NCBI GenBank assembly: GCA_946482495.1
Contig: CAMLRV010000042.1
Coordinates: 1-12,591, forward strand
Source: an uncultured Flavobacteriia bacterium
Lineage (GTDB): Bacteria > Bacteroidota > Bacteroidia > Flavobacteriales > Flavobacteriaceae
DNA length: 12,591 nt
Direction of reading: 5' to 3'
Each line of letters opens with the position of its first letter. Position 1 is the first letter of the stretch. The notes under the pieces are model-generated. The model saw only the letters and a program-made list of their open reading frames with translations. It made no database searches and was not told the DNA's origin. The position numbers were made by a program, and so were the translations under genes. Shown in pieces: positions 5,079-11,804 of this stretch.

Positions 5079-5094
5079 TGCTAGCAGCGATTTG
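5079..5094 (+). repeat. Possible remnant of the left end of the cassette repeat
   Basis: TGCTAGCAGCGATTTG starts 7 nt after the arsC stop and matches the left end of R1 (TGCTAACAGCGGTTTG) at 14 of 16 positions. The placement just after a stop codon mirrors R1 and R5. No right half (CGTTCC..GGAACGTTAGCA) follows. CATTTTAAC at 5129-5137 resembles the bases after R4 and R5, but this is AT-rich sequence and could be chance. Confidence 0.4.
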
Positions 5095-5160
5095 CTACTA
5101 CAACTACAATTCAACTATATTTTAAATACATTTTAACCAGATTATTTGCTAAAAATTTAG

Positions 5161-5168
5161 TAAATTTG
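5161..5168 (+). promoter_or_regulatory. Candidate -7 box for the DUF4242 gene
   Basis: TAAATTTG matches the Bacteroidota -7 consensus TAnnTTTG exactly. The nearest upstream TTTG (5145-5148) is only 12 nt away, too close for a normal -33 element, so support comes from the -7 box alone. Use of this site would give a 5' leader of about 115 nt. Confidence 0.35.
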
Positions 5169-5211
5169 TTAGCCTTTTTTCTGATAATCAAAGACTTACA
5201 TTTTCTGCAAA

Positions 5212-5235
5212 AAAGTGGAAACTTGAAACCACTTT
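5212..5235 (+). other. Hairpin in the leader of the DUF4242 gene
   Basis: AAAGTGG (5212-5218) and CCACTTT (5229-5235) form a perfect 7-bp stem with a 10-nt loop, followed by an A run rather than T. It could be a weak bidirectional terminator for the ars operon (the top strand lacks a U-tract) or a leader structure of the next gene. Confidence 0.35.
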
Positions 5236-5290
5236 AAAAAACAGGGCTATCCTAAATGCCAAAAGATAGGTTCATTTAAATTTTTACATC

Positions 5291-5563
5291 ATGCCAAAAT
5301 ATGTAATAGAACGAGAAATTCCCGATGCAGGAAAATTAACTCCAGAACAATTGAAAGCTATTTCGCAAACTTCATGTGGCGTATTGAGCAAATTAGGTTC
5401 TGAAATTCAATGGGTACATAGTTATGTAACCGACGACAAAATTTATTGTGTTTACAATGCTCCAAACGAAGAAATGATTTTGGAACACGCCAAACAAGGT
5501 GGCTTCCCAGCTAATTCAATCAGTAAAGTTTCTACAATTATTGACCCAGTAACAGCAGAATAA
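5291..5563 (+). CDS. DUF4242 (SCO4226-like) protein
   Basis: A 90-residue small cytoplasmic protein of the DUF4242 family, a ferredoxin-like alpha/beta sandwich that includes the nickel-binding Streptomyces protein SCO4226. Visible family features are the opening PKYVIEREIPDAGKLT, the central helix LKAISQTSCGVLSKLG, the strand pair IQWVHSYVTDDKIYCVYNAP, and the closing helix EEMILEHAKQGGFPANSISKV. H43 and H66 are possible metal ligands, but binding is not shown by sequence. It stands alone between a 219-nt upstream gap and its own rho-independent-like terminator. Its role in this organism is unknown. Confidence 0.82.
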   Translation: MPKYVIEREIPDAGKLTPEQLKAISQTSCGVLSKLGSEIQWVHSYVTDDKIYCVYNAPNEEMILEHAKQGGFPANSISKVSTIIDPVTAE

Positions 5564-5593
5564 TTAAGCAAAACTAAACCAATACACAACTCC

Positions 5594-5622
5594 AAAAGCG
5601 ACTATAAACTAGCCGCTTTTTT
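5594..5622 (+). terminator. Rho-independent-like terminator after the DUF4242 gene
   Basis: AAAAGCG (5594-5600) pairs with CGCTTTT (5614-5620). After one A-C mismatch, CTA pairs with TAG in the loop. The 3' arm runs into six consecutive T (5617-5622). Placed 30 nt after the DUF4242 stop, it separates that gene from the next one. Confidence 0.75.
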
Positions 5623-5636
5623 GTGAAATAATTCTG

Positions 5637-5644
5637 TATATTTG
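5637..5644 (+). promoter_or_regulatory. Candidate -7 box for the SanA-like gene
   Basis: TATATTTG matches TAnnTTTG exactly and lies 17 nt before the start codon, directly after the terminator. A TTTG at 5620-5623 is 13 nt upstream, shorter than the usual -33 to -7 spacing. Confidence 0.5.
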
Positions 5645-5661
5645 AAGTGTAAAACTCATCC

Positions 5662-6357
5662 ATGAAAGCATTCTTTAAAAAACATTTCAAAAAAATTCTA
5701 ATTACTTGTTTAGTAGTAACATTACTTTTTTTTTGTATTAACTTTTACGTTGTAAAATCAACTGAAGAATATGTATTTACAGATATTAATAAACTTCCAA
5801 AAGTTGATGCTGTAATTGTTTTAGGCGCAAAAGTAAACAAGGAAAAATTATCTTATGTGTTGGAAGATCGATTGGTTGATGGTGTGAATATTATTTATGC
5901 CAATAAAGCTAATGCAATTTTATTATCTGGTGATCATGGTCAGAAAGAATATGATGAAGTAAACAGTATGCGCAAGTATATTATCAGAAGAAAATTCAAC
6001 ATTCAAAAAGAACAAATTTTCATGGATCATGCGGGTTTTGATACCTATGACAGCATGTTTAGAGCCAAAGAAATTTTCAACATTAAAAGTGCAATTATAG
6101 TTACTCAAGATTTTCATATCAATCGTTCAGTATATATTGCCCGAAATTTAGGAATTGAAGCCTACGGATTTGCAGTCGACGAAAGCATTTATAAAGAATC
6201 AATTCGTTTAAATTGGAGAATTCGAGAGTTTTTATCACGAGTAAAAGCTTTTAAAGATGTAGTTATCAATTCTAATCCAACTTATTTAGGAGAAAAAATT
6301 CCAATTTCTGGAAACGGAATGAAAAGTTGGGATACAATTGAGAAGACAGCTAAATGA
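5662..6357 (+). CDS. SanA/YdcF-like DUF218 membrane protein
   Basis: A 231-residue inner-membrane protein with one N-terminal transmembrane segment (about 11-31, LITCLVVTLLFFCINFYVV) preceded by a lysine-rich stretch, which would place the DUF218 domain in the periplasm. Family motifs are present: VIVLGAKV (51-58), LEDRLVDGV (67-75), LLSGDHGQKEYDEV (87-100), DHAGFDTYDS (122-131) and IIVTQDFHINRSVYIAR (145-161). E. coli SanA of this family affects envelope barrier function and vancomycin sensitivity at high temperature. The reaction is not known, though the domain has been linked to envelope or carrier-lipid metabolism. Length is normal. It has its own -7 box and no terminator before the next gene. 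Confidence 0.87.
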   Translation: MKAFFKKHFKKILITCLVVTLLFFCINFYVVKSTEEYVFTDINKLPKVDAVIVLGAKVNKEKLSYVLEDRLVDGVNIIYANKANAILLSGDHGQKEYDEVNSMRKYIIRRKFNIQKEQIFMDHAGFDTYDSMFRAKEIFNIKSAIIVTQDFHINRSVYIARNLGIEAYGFAVDESIYKESIRLNWRIREFLSRVKAFKDVVINSNPTYLGEKIPISGNGMKSWDTIEKTAK

Positions 6358-6388
6358 TTTATAATAATTTACTATTTTAGCAAATAAT

Positions 6389-6982
6389 ATGAAAAAGATA
6401 TTTTTACTACTTACAATTTGCTTTACATGGATTGTTAATGCACAAACATTGAAATCTGGCAATTATGTTGGAAATGTTTCTCTTACACAAGATTTAGGAA
6501 ATTCCTACACCGTTATTATCAAACATGAAGATAACATTATAACACTAACTGAACCTAATCGAGTAAGTCAATATAAAAGTTCTGGCGGAAATATATATTG
6601 GCATACTGAAGCCAAATATGCTAATGTTTTTTATTTAAAAGTAGAAAGTCAAACTAAATTTTATGCCGGAAAAAAAGGCGAAGGCGAAGGTTCATACACA
6701 TATCAAGATGAAAATACAAACGTTAAAGAAGTTTTACCTTCAGGAGCAAATAATTGTCCCTTGTATGAAAAGTATTTGAAATTAACAGAAACCGAAAGTA
6801 ACGATACACAAGGCTGGGTGTTCTGTGGTGCAGCAGCTTTAGTAAAATGTACTTATACAGATGTTAGCGAACACCTTCCACCTATTATCAAAGGACTGAA
6901 ATTAATCACAGAAGATCAAACAAAATGTCCTTGTTCAGATGTAATTACCCAAAACGAGTGGAATTCAGTAACCATAGACTAA
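6389..6982 (+). CDS. Secreted hypothetical protein
   Basis: A 197-residue protein with a signal peptide (MKKIFLLLTICFTWIVNA, cleaved before Q19). The first mature half is beta-rich (TLKSGNYVGNVSLTQDLGNSY; YTVIIKHEDNIITL) and looks like a small barrel. A GKKGEGEGSYTY stretch follows, then a C-terminal part with five cysteines (NNCPLYEKY, VFCGAA, VKCTYT, KCPCSD) that suggest disulfides. No family is recognised. It starts 31 nt after the DUF218 gene, with TATTTTAG (6373-6380), one mismatch from the -7 consensus, in front of it. It is followed after 13 nt by another secreted protein gene, so the two probably form an operon. Confidence 0.78.
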   Translation: MKKIFLLLTICFTWIVNAQTLKSGNYVGNVSLTQDLGNSYTVIIKHEDNIITLTEPNRVSQYKSSGGNIYWHTEAKYANVFYLKVESQTKFYAGKKGEGEGSYTYQDENTNVKEVLPSGANNCPLYEKYLKLTETESNDTQGWVFCGAAALVKCTYTDVSEHLPPIIKGLKLITEDQTKCPCSDVITQNEWNSVTID

Positions 6983-6995
6983 AATTTAATTAGAT

Positions 6996-8258
6996 ATGAA
7001 ATCAATTTTTGCATTTTTTTTATTTAGTATTTCGGTAAACGCACAAATTAATAATTTTGAAAAAGCGGTTAGTGAAGATTACGAAACCTTATTAGAAAAT
7101 TTACTTATCGATGGAAAAATAGACGAAACAAATGCTAAAGCCTATTTAGAAACTGTTTTCGGACATAACGAAGACATAAGTAATTTCTTAAAAACTGCCG
7201 ATTTTGCACAACAATTAGGAACTATTTCAAAAGGCGGAAATGTGTCATTATCAGCCCTAAATAGCAGCTTGATGTCATTTGTTCCAAAAGAAAAACAACA
7301 AATCTATACCCAAGAACTACAAAAACAAATGATTTATCAAAGTGGTGTAAACGACCTATTTAGCGGTAAAATCAGTATTAGTGTTTTACAGCTTGCCGCA
7401 GATATCTATATATCTATAAAAGAAGAAAGAGAAGCAAAACTTAAAAAAGAAGCTATTGCCAAAAAACTTGAAGCGATTACTCCTACTCTAGCTAAATTAA
7501 ATGCCAATCAAAAACCATATCAAAAATTAAAAATTGTCGATGAAGTTGACAATGCTAAAAATTGGGTGGTCAACTCAAATCCTTCAGTAAGAGATGACGG
7601 TCAATTTCGATATACAAAAAATCCAACTTCACTTGAAAATGGTGCATTAAAAATTAGCACAGAAACACAATCTACGTTTTTTAGCTCGGAAAAAATGGCG
7701 CTTTTTGAACTAGATAAAACCTATAAAAACACTGAAAAATTTGATTTCTCCAAAGATTTTCAAATGAATCTTTATTTTAAAATGGATAAAAAGGACGACC
7801 AATTTGTTACAATGGAAATTGGTAACGGATATAGACTGACAATCCAAAGAAGACATTCTTTTAATGGTGGAATGTTAATTATAACTACACCTATAAAATA
7901 TGCGGTTTCTGATAAATATGGCATTTTAACCGAAGAAAAAACTGATAGTCCAAAAGAGAAAACAATTACCGACAAAGAAAAAGGGATTTCTGTAATGCAA
8001 ATTGGTAAAACTCAAAAAATGCTAACTATACCAGAAACTTATCGCAATAATGGTATTAGTTTTGACGAAGTTGCTAAACTTACTGTTATCAAAAAAGGAA
8101 ATACATTTACATGTAAAATCAATGATTTACCAATCGAAATGACATCAGAAGTGAACTATTTTCCTAATAAATACCTTTTAGGTTTTGCGGTTTATAGTAA
8201 TGTAATATCCAAAAAGCATTATATTGAAATTCAAAAATTAGAGTTAGAGCATTTGTAA
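6996..8258 (+). CDS. Secreted protein with helical N-terminal and beta-sandwich C-terminal part, function unknown
   Basis: A 420-residue exported protein. Signal peptide 1-16 (MKSIFAFFLFSISVNA, cleaved before Q17). Residues 20-170 are helical and end in a charged coiled-coil-like segment (ISIKEEREAKLKKEAIAKKLEAI). From about 185 to the C-terminus the sequence is beta-rich with features of a laminin-G/concanavalin-like jelly roll: a 'NWVVNSNPSVRDDGQFRYTKNP' opening, 'FDFSKDFQMNLYFKMDKKDDQFVTMEIGNGYRLTI', and 'KLTVIKKGNTFTCKINDLPIEM..YLLGFAVYSN'. This resembles DUF1080-type domains, but I would not assign a ligand or enzyme role. It lies in a probable operon with the upstream secreted protein and the downstream TPR protein (37-nt gap). 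Confidence 0.75.
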   Translation: MKSIFAFFLFSISVNAQINNFEKAVSEDYETLLENLLIDGKIDETNAKAYLETVFGHNEDISNFLKTADFAQQLGTISKGGNVSLSALNSSLMSFVPKEKQQIYTQELQKQMIYQSGVNDLFSGKISISVLQLAADIYISIKEEREAKLKKEAIAKKLEAITPTLAKLNANQKPYQKLKIVDEVDNAKNWVVNSNPSVRDDGQFRYTKNPTSLENGALKISTETQSTFFSSEKMALFELDKTYKNTEKFDFSKDFQMNLYFKMDKKDDQFVTMEIGNGYRLTIQRRHSFNGGMLIITTPIKYAVSDKYGILTEEKTDSPKEKTITDKEKGISVMQIGKTQKMLTIPETYRNNGISFDEVAKLTVIKKGNTFTCKINDLPIEMTSEVNYFPNKYLLGFAVYSNVISKKHYIEIQKLELEHL

Positions 8259-8295
8259 GCCAGATATTTAAATAAAAACCAAATTCATTAAATAA

Positions 8296-9204
8296 ATGAA
8301 ATATATTCATGTAATTATACTACTTTCTACTTTCTGTTTTAGCCAAAATAAAATTACTAAAAATCAGGATGACACCAAATATTATGAAGCAGCTTTCAAG
8401 ATTTTAAATAGTACCACGAATAATGCTTTATCAGAAGAACTTTCTTATAAAGCCTTAGATTACATCAACAAAGCAATTGAGTTGAATTCTAATGTATCTA
8501 AATATTACAGAGTAAAAGGTTCTGCCTACAATCATTTAAAAAAATATGATGTAGCATTAGAAAATCATGAAAAAGCAATTAAAATTGATTCTACTAACAC
8601 GCTCGCTTGGATGGGTTGTGCAATTGCATATGAGAACACCAATCAATTTGAATTAGCAGAAAAAAACTACCTAAAAGCTTTAGAATTGGAAAAAAATTCT
8701 TCTGTTATTTATTTTAATTTAGGATTACTTTATGACAAATGGAATAATAAAGAAGAATCCTTAAAAATGTATGATAAAGCAATTGAATTTGAGCCAAAAT
8801 ATGGAGATGTGTACATCAATAGAGGATCTGTAAAACTGAGAAAAAAAATGTATGAAGAAGCTATTGCCGACTTCAATATGGCTATTTCTCTAGATTCTCT
8901 CGACAAATTGTCATACAACAGTAGAGGACTTTGTAAATTTTATTTAAAACAATACGAAAGTGCCATTTCCGATTTTGAAAAAGCATTGAAAATTACTCTA
9001 GGAAAATCATTTGACGAAAATTTTGATACAGACAAATATTCTTATAACAATATTGCAAATGCTTATTTTAAATTAAATAACATCGAAAAAGCATGTGAAT
9101 ACTGGAATATCGCCATTCAAAAAGGATATATATATCAAGCAAAATGGAAAGAAATTTACAATATTGACGACCCAAATGAGCTAATCAAAAAATATTGTAA
9201 TTAA
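8296..9204 (+). CDS. Exported tetratricopeptide-repeat protein
   Basis: A 302-residue protein with a short signal peptide (MKYIHVIILLSTFCFS, cleaved before Q17) and about six consecutive TPR units at roughly 67-100, 101-134, 135-168, 169-202, 203-236 and 248-281. Typical positions are visible (for example 'AWMGCAIAYENTNQFELAEKNYLKALELE' and 'VYINRGSVKLRKKMYEEAIADFNMAISLD'). TPR superhelices mediate protein-protein contacts; the partner is unknown, and the two secreted proteins encoded just upstream are candidates. The location is probably periplasmic. A 151-nt gap without a clear terminator follows. Confidence 0.87.
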   Translation: MKYIHVIILLSTFCFSQNKITKNQDDTKYYEAAFKILNSTTNNALSEELSYKALDYINKAIELNSNVSKYYRVKGSAYNHLKKYDVALENHEKAIKIDSTNTLAWMGCAIAYENTNQFELAEKNYLKALELEKNSSVIYFNLGLLYDKWNNKEESLKMYDKAIEFEPKYGDVYINRGSVKLRKKMYEEAIADFNMAISLDSLDKLSYNSRGLCKFYLKQYESAISDFEKALKITLGKSFDENFDTDKYSYNNIANAYFKLNNIEKACEYWNIAIQKGYIYQAKWKEIYNIDDPNELIKKYCN

Positions 9205-9322
9205 GAAATTGAACTTGTTGAAATTTGGTTGCAAAAAGCATTTCAAAATTCCTTAATCGTATTTTGTATAACTGTGACTATATTTTAACAAATACAAAAC
9301 ATTCTCCAAACACAATAATACT

Positions 9323-9330
9323 TAACTTTG
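9323..9330 (+). promoter_or_regulatory. Candidate -7 box for the AHSA1-like gene
   Basis: TAACTTTG matches TAnnTTTG exactly and sits 25 nt before the start codon at 9356. No convincing -33 TTTG/TTG lies at normal spacing. Confidence 0.45.
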
Positions 9331-9355
9331 GGATAACTATTAAATTTCAAACACC

Positions 9356-9805
9356 ATGGCAACAAACAGCGTAACTTTACACCGAGTAATTAAAGCAGCT
9401 CCAGAAAAAGTATTCAGAGCTTTTACAGAAGCCGGGGCTCTATCCTTCTGGCTTCCACCTTACGGTTTTTTGTGCACCGTTCATAGCATTGATGCGAAAG
9501 TTGGTGGAAGTTATAAAATGTCATTCACCAATTTTTCAACTGGAAATAGTCATTCATTTGGAGGTGAATTTTTAGAACTAAAACCAAACGAATTCTTAAA
9601 ACAAACTGATAAATTTGACGATCCTAATTTACCTGGAGAAATGATTACTTCAGTTTCACTAAAACCAGTACTATGCGGAACAGAGCTTACTGTTATTCAA
9701 GAAGGAATTCCATCAGTAATTCCAGCTGAAATGTGTTATTTAGGTTGGCAAGAATCGTTAGAAAAACTAATAAAATTGGTAGAACCAGAAATTCCAGATG
9801 CCTAA
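9356..9805 (+). CDS. AHSA1/SRPBCC (START-like) domain protein
   Basis: A 149-residue single-domain protein of the SRPBCC superfamily, AHSA1 (activator of Hsp90 ATPase homologue 1-like) branch. Hallmarks are the N-terminal strand and helix 'HRVIKAAPEKVFRAFTEAGALSFWLPP', the 'DAKVGGSYKMSF' turn, 'GEFLELKPNEFLKQT', and the C-terminal helix after 'GWQESLEKLIKLV'. The fold makes a deep hydrophobic pocket; ligands vary and cannot be predicted here. The protein is cytoplasmic. Its stop lies 10 nt before the HD-domain gene, so they are likely cotranscribed. The ATG at 9356 is preceded by an exact -7 box. Confidence 0.87.
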   Translation: MATNSVTLHRVIKAAPEKVFRAFTEAGALSFWLPPYGFLCTVHSIDAKVGGSYKMSFTNFSTGNSHSFGGEFLELKPNEFLKQTDKFDDPNLPGEMITSVSLKPVLCGTELTVIQEGIPSVIPAEMCYLGWQESLEKLIKLVEPEIPDA

Positions 9806-9815
9806 ATAAACACGC

Positions 9816-10406
9816 ATGACACAAGAAAATTTATTGAAGCAAATTGCGTTTATCAAAGAAATTGATAAGATAAAATATATTCAAAGACGAACAAAATTAT
9901 TTCATAGTGACCGAAATGAAAATGATGCCGAACATAGTTGGCATTTAGCTATGATGGCGTTAGTTTTGAGTGAGTATTCGGATGCAAAAATAGATGTATT
10001 GAAAGTTATAAAAATGGTTTTAATACACGATATTGTTGAAATTGACGCTGGTGATACTTTCATTTACGACCAAAATAAAAATCATACCAATACCGATGAA
10101 GAATTAGTAGCAGCTGAACGTATTTTTGGATTATTACCCCAAAAACAAGCGCAAGAATTTATCGAAATTTGGAAAGAATTTGAAGATGGTATTTCCAACG
10201 AAGCAAAATTCGCTAAATCCATGGATCGCTTAGAACCTTTATTGCAAAACACTTCCAATAATGGCGGTACTTGGAAAGAATATAATGTTAAATATCAAAC
10301 AGTCTACGATAAGAAAAAAGTTATCAAAAACGGTTCAACAGAATTATGGAATTTCGCCAAAAATCTAATTAATGAAAGTGTCGAAAAAGGCATTTTAGAG
10401 AAATAA
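9816..10406 (+). CDS. HD-domain phosphohydrolase, YfbR/HDDC2-like (possible 5'-deoxynucleotidase)
   Basis: A 196-residue HD-superfamily hydrolase of the HD_3 type. Metal and catalytic residues are in place: H40 (in DAEHSWHLA), H71-D72 (IHDIVEIDAGDT) with E75 and D80, and D137 (SMDRLEPLLQN). These correspond to H33, H68, D69, E72, D77 and D137 of E. coli YfbR, a 5'-deoxynucleotidase acting on dNMPs, and the same scaffold occurs in human HDDC2. Nucleoside monophosphate hydrolysis is therefore the best guess, but substrate specificity is not readable. It is probably cytoplasmic and translated from the same message as the AHSA1-like gene. Confidence 0.85.
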   Translation: MTQENLLKQIAFIKEIDKIKYIQRRTKLFHSDRNENDAEHSWHLAMMALVLSEYSDAKIDVLKVIKMVLIHDIVEIDAGDTFIYDQNKNHTNTDEELVAAERIFGLLPQKQAQEFIEIWKEFEDGISNEAKFAKSMDRLEPLLQNTSNNGGTWKEYNVKYQTVYDKKKVIKNGSTELWNFAKNLINESVEKGILEK

Positions 10407-10432
10407 ACACTCCTAAATTAAGGTTTTATACT

Positions 10433-10440
10433 TACATTTG
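10433..10440 (+). promoter_or_regulatory. -7 box giving a near-leaderless transcript for the Cys-rich gene
   Basis: TACATTTG matches TAnnTTTG exactly and ends only 4 nt before the ATG at 10445. If used, transcription would begin at or next to the start codon. No good -33 element is visible. Confidence 0.5.
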
Positions 10441-10444
10441 TGTT

Positions 10445-10813
10445 ATGAAAAAACAGTTTCACATATTAATTTTACTCTTAATATTGGGCTTCTTTTTAGC
10501 TCCAACGTTAAGCTATTCGTGTGAAACCAATACAGAAAAATCGTGTTGTAAAAAAGAAAACACTTCTAAAACAGAAAAAAAAGATTGTTGTCATAAAAAA
10601 GATTCCAAAGAGAAAGATGATGCTTGCGGAGGAAAATGCGGACAACCTAATTGTACTACCTCAACTGTTACTTTTAGTTTAATTACATGCAATGAAATTG
10701 AATTTATTACAAATATTCATTTTGATTTAACCGACAAAAAATCAAAATTTCATTACACTAAAGCCTTAATTTTATCAGGCTTTACCTCTATTTGGCAACC
10801 TCCAAAAATATAA
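10445..10813 (+). CDS. Secreted Cys/Lys-rich putative metal-binding protein
   Basis: A 122-residue protein with an N-terminal signal or anchor segment (MKKQFHILILLLILGFFLAPTLS). It is followed by a low-complexity region, residues 25-70, with paired cysteines among lysines (SCETN, SCCKKEN, DCCHKKD, ACGGKCGQPNC). The C-terminal 50 residues (TVTFSLITCNEIEFITN..) form an unrecognised short domain. The thiol-rich stretch suggests capture of soft metals such as copper in the periplasm; this is inferred from composition and from the neighbouring HMA genes, not from a known family. It has its own -7 box and a hairpin pair behind it, so it appears to be monocistronic. Confidence 0.78.
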   Translation: MKKQFHILILLLILGFFLAPTLSYSCETNTEKSCCKKENTSKTEKKDCCHKKDSKEKDDACGGKCGQPNCTTSTVTFSLITCNEIEFITNIHFDLTDKKSKFHYTKALILSGFTSIWQPPKI

Positions 10814-10872
10814 CAATTTGAAAATCTGACAGCCATAAGTCTGTCAAATTGAAAACGAAGTTTCGTTTTCAA
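10814..10872 (+). terminator. Two consecutive hairpins after the Cys-rich gene
   Basis: First hairpin: CAATTT (10814-10819) with AAATTG (10846-10851) and GACAG (10828-10832) with CTGTC (10841-10845). Second: an 11-bp perfect stem TTGAAAACGAA (10849-10859) / TTCGTTTTCAA (10862-10872). The two share bases 10849-10851 and so compete partly. There is no long T run after the second stem, so termination is likely but not certain. Confidence 0.55.
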
Positions 10873-10949
10873 AAATTATATATTTAATACCATTTAAACT
10901 CTAAAATAATAAAATGGAGTTTTCAAATTCCATTTCAAAAACATACATC

Positions 10950-11804
10950 ATGAAAAATTCCATATCAAAAATAGTGGTAGCAATAGTTCTATTGTTATCA
11001 TTCACAGCTTGTGAAGCGCAAATTCAAAACGCAAAAACAGAAACCGTAAAAATTTATGGAAACTGTGGCATGTGTGAAAACAGAATCGAAACCGCTGGAA
11101 ATATCAAAAAAATTGCGAAAGTCGATTGGAATGAAGACACTAAAATGGCAACATTAACCTACGACAGTCAAAAAACAAATTCTAATGAAATTTTAAAACG
11201 CATTGCTTTATCTGGTCATGATAGTGATAGTTTTTTAGCACCAAATGACGTATATACCAATTTACCAGAATGTTGTCATTACACTAGAGAATCTAAAATT
11301 GATATTCAAAAAGATGCAATAGTTGAAAATCATAATAATCATTCTGAAAATTTGGAAGTTGAAATACAAGAAACGAATCCTTTAAAAGCGGTTTTCGAAA
11401 ATTATTTCGCGGTTAAAGATGCTTTAGTGAAAACCGATGGTAATTCAACCTCAACCAAAGCAAAAGAATTAATTTCTTCCATAAATGCAGTAAAAATGGA
11501 TCATTTAAACGCAAAAGTTCATGTAGTTTGGATGAAAGTCATGCAAAATTTAAATACAGATGCCAAAATAATTTCTGAAACGAAAGACGTTCAAAAGCAA
11601 AGAGATTCCTTTGATACACTTTCTACAAATATGTACGAATTAATTAAACTTTCCAAACCAGAATCGCCTGTGTATTATCAACATTGTCCAATGGCAAATG
11701 ATGGTAAAGGAGCCAATTGGCTGAGTAAAGAAAATGCCGTTAAAAATCCATATTATGGTTCGATGATGCTTACTTGTGGAAAAACGATTGAAACGATAAA
11801 ATAA
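10950..11804 (+). CDS. HMA-DUF3347 fusion lipoprotein (copper binding)
   Basis: A 284-residue exported protein. I chose the ATG at 10950 rather than the in-frame ATG at 10914 because the later start gives a clean lipoprotein signal (MKNSISKIVVAIVLLLSFTAC, lipid Cys21); the earlier one lies in a 7-bp stem (10912-10918 / 10929-10935). Residues 29-100 are a heavy-metal-associated domain with the metal motif NCGMC (C39, C42), followed by CC at 108-109. Residues 143-284 are a DUF3347 domain with QHCPMANDGKGANWLSKE (C246, M248) and a closing MLTCGK (C276). DUF3347 accompanies CusB-type copper efflux systems in Bacteroidota. Its stop overlaps the ATG of the regulator gene, so the two are translationally coupled. 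Confidence 0.87.
   Translation: MKNSISKIVVAIVLLLSFTACEAQIQNAKTETVKIYGNCGMCENRIETAGNIKKIAKVDWNEDTKMATLTYDSQKTNSNEILKRIALSGHDSDSFLAPNDVYTNLPECCHYTRESKIDIQKDAIVENHNNHSENLEVEIQETNPLKAVFENYFAVKDALVKTDGNSTSTKAKELISSINAVKMDHLNAKVHVVWMKVMQNLNTDAKIISETKDVQKQRDSFDTLSTNMYELIKLSKPESPVYYQHCPMANDGKGANWLSKENAVKNPYYGSMMLTCGKTIETIK

Noticed and set aside
4896..5084. 62-codon + strand open frame within arsC.
   Set aside because: Out-of-frame shadow of the conserved arsC reading frame.
10914..10949. Upstream start (ATG at 10914) for the HMA-DUF3347 gene.
   Set aside because: It would bury the lipoprotein signal behind 12 polar residues, and the ATG lies in a short stem; the ATG at 10950 gives a standard signal peptide.
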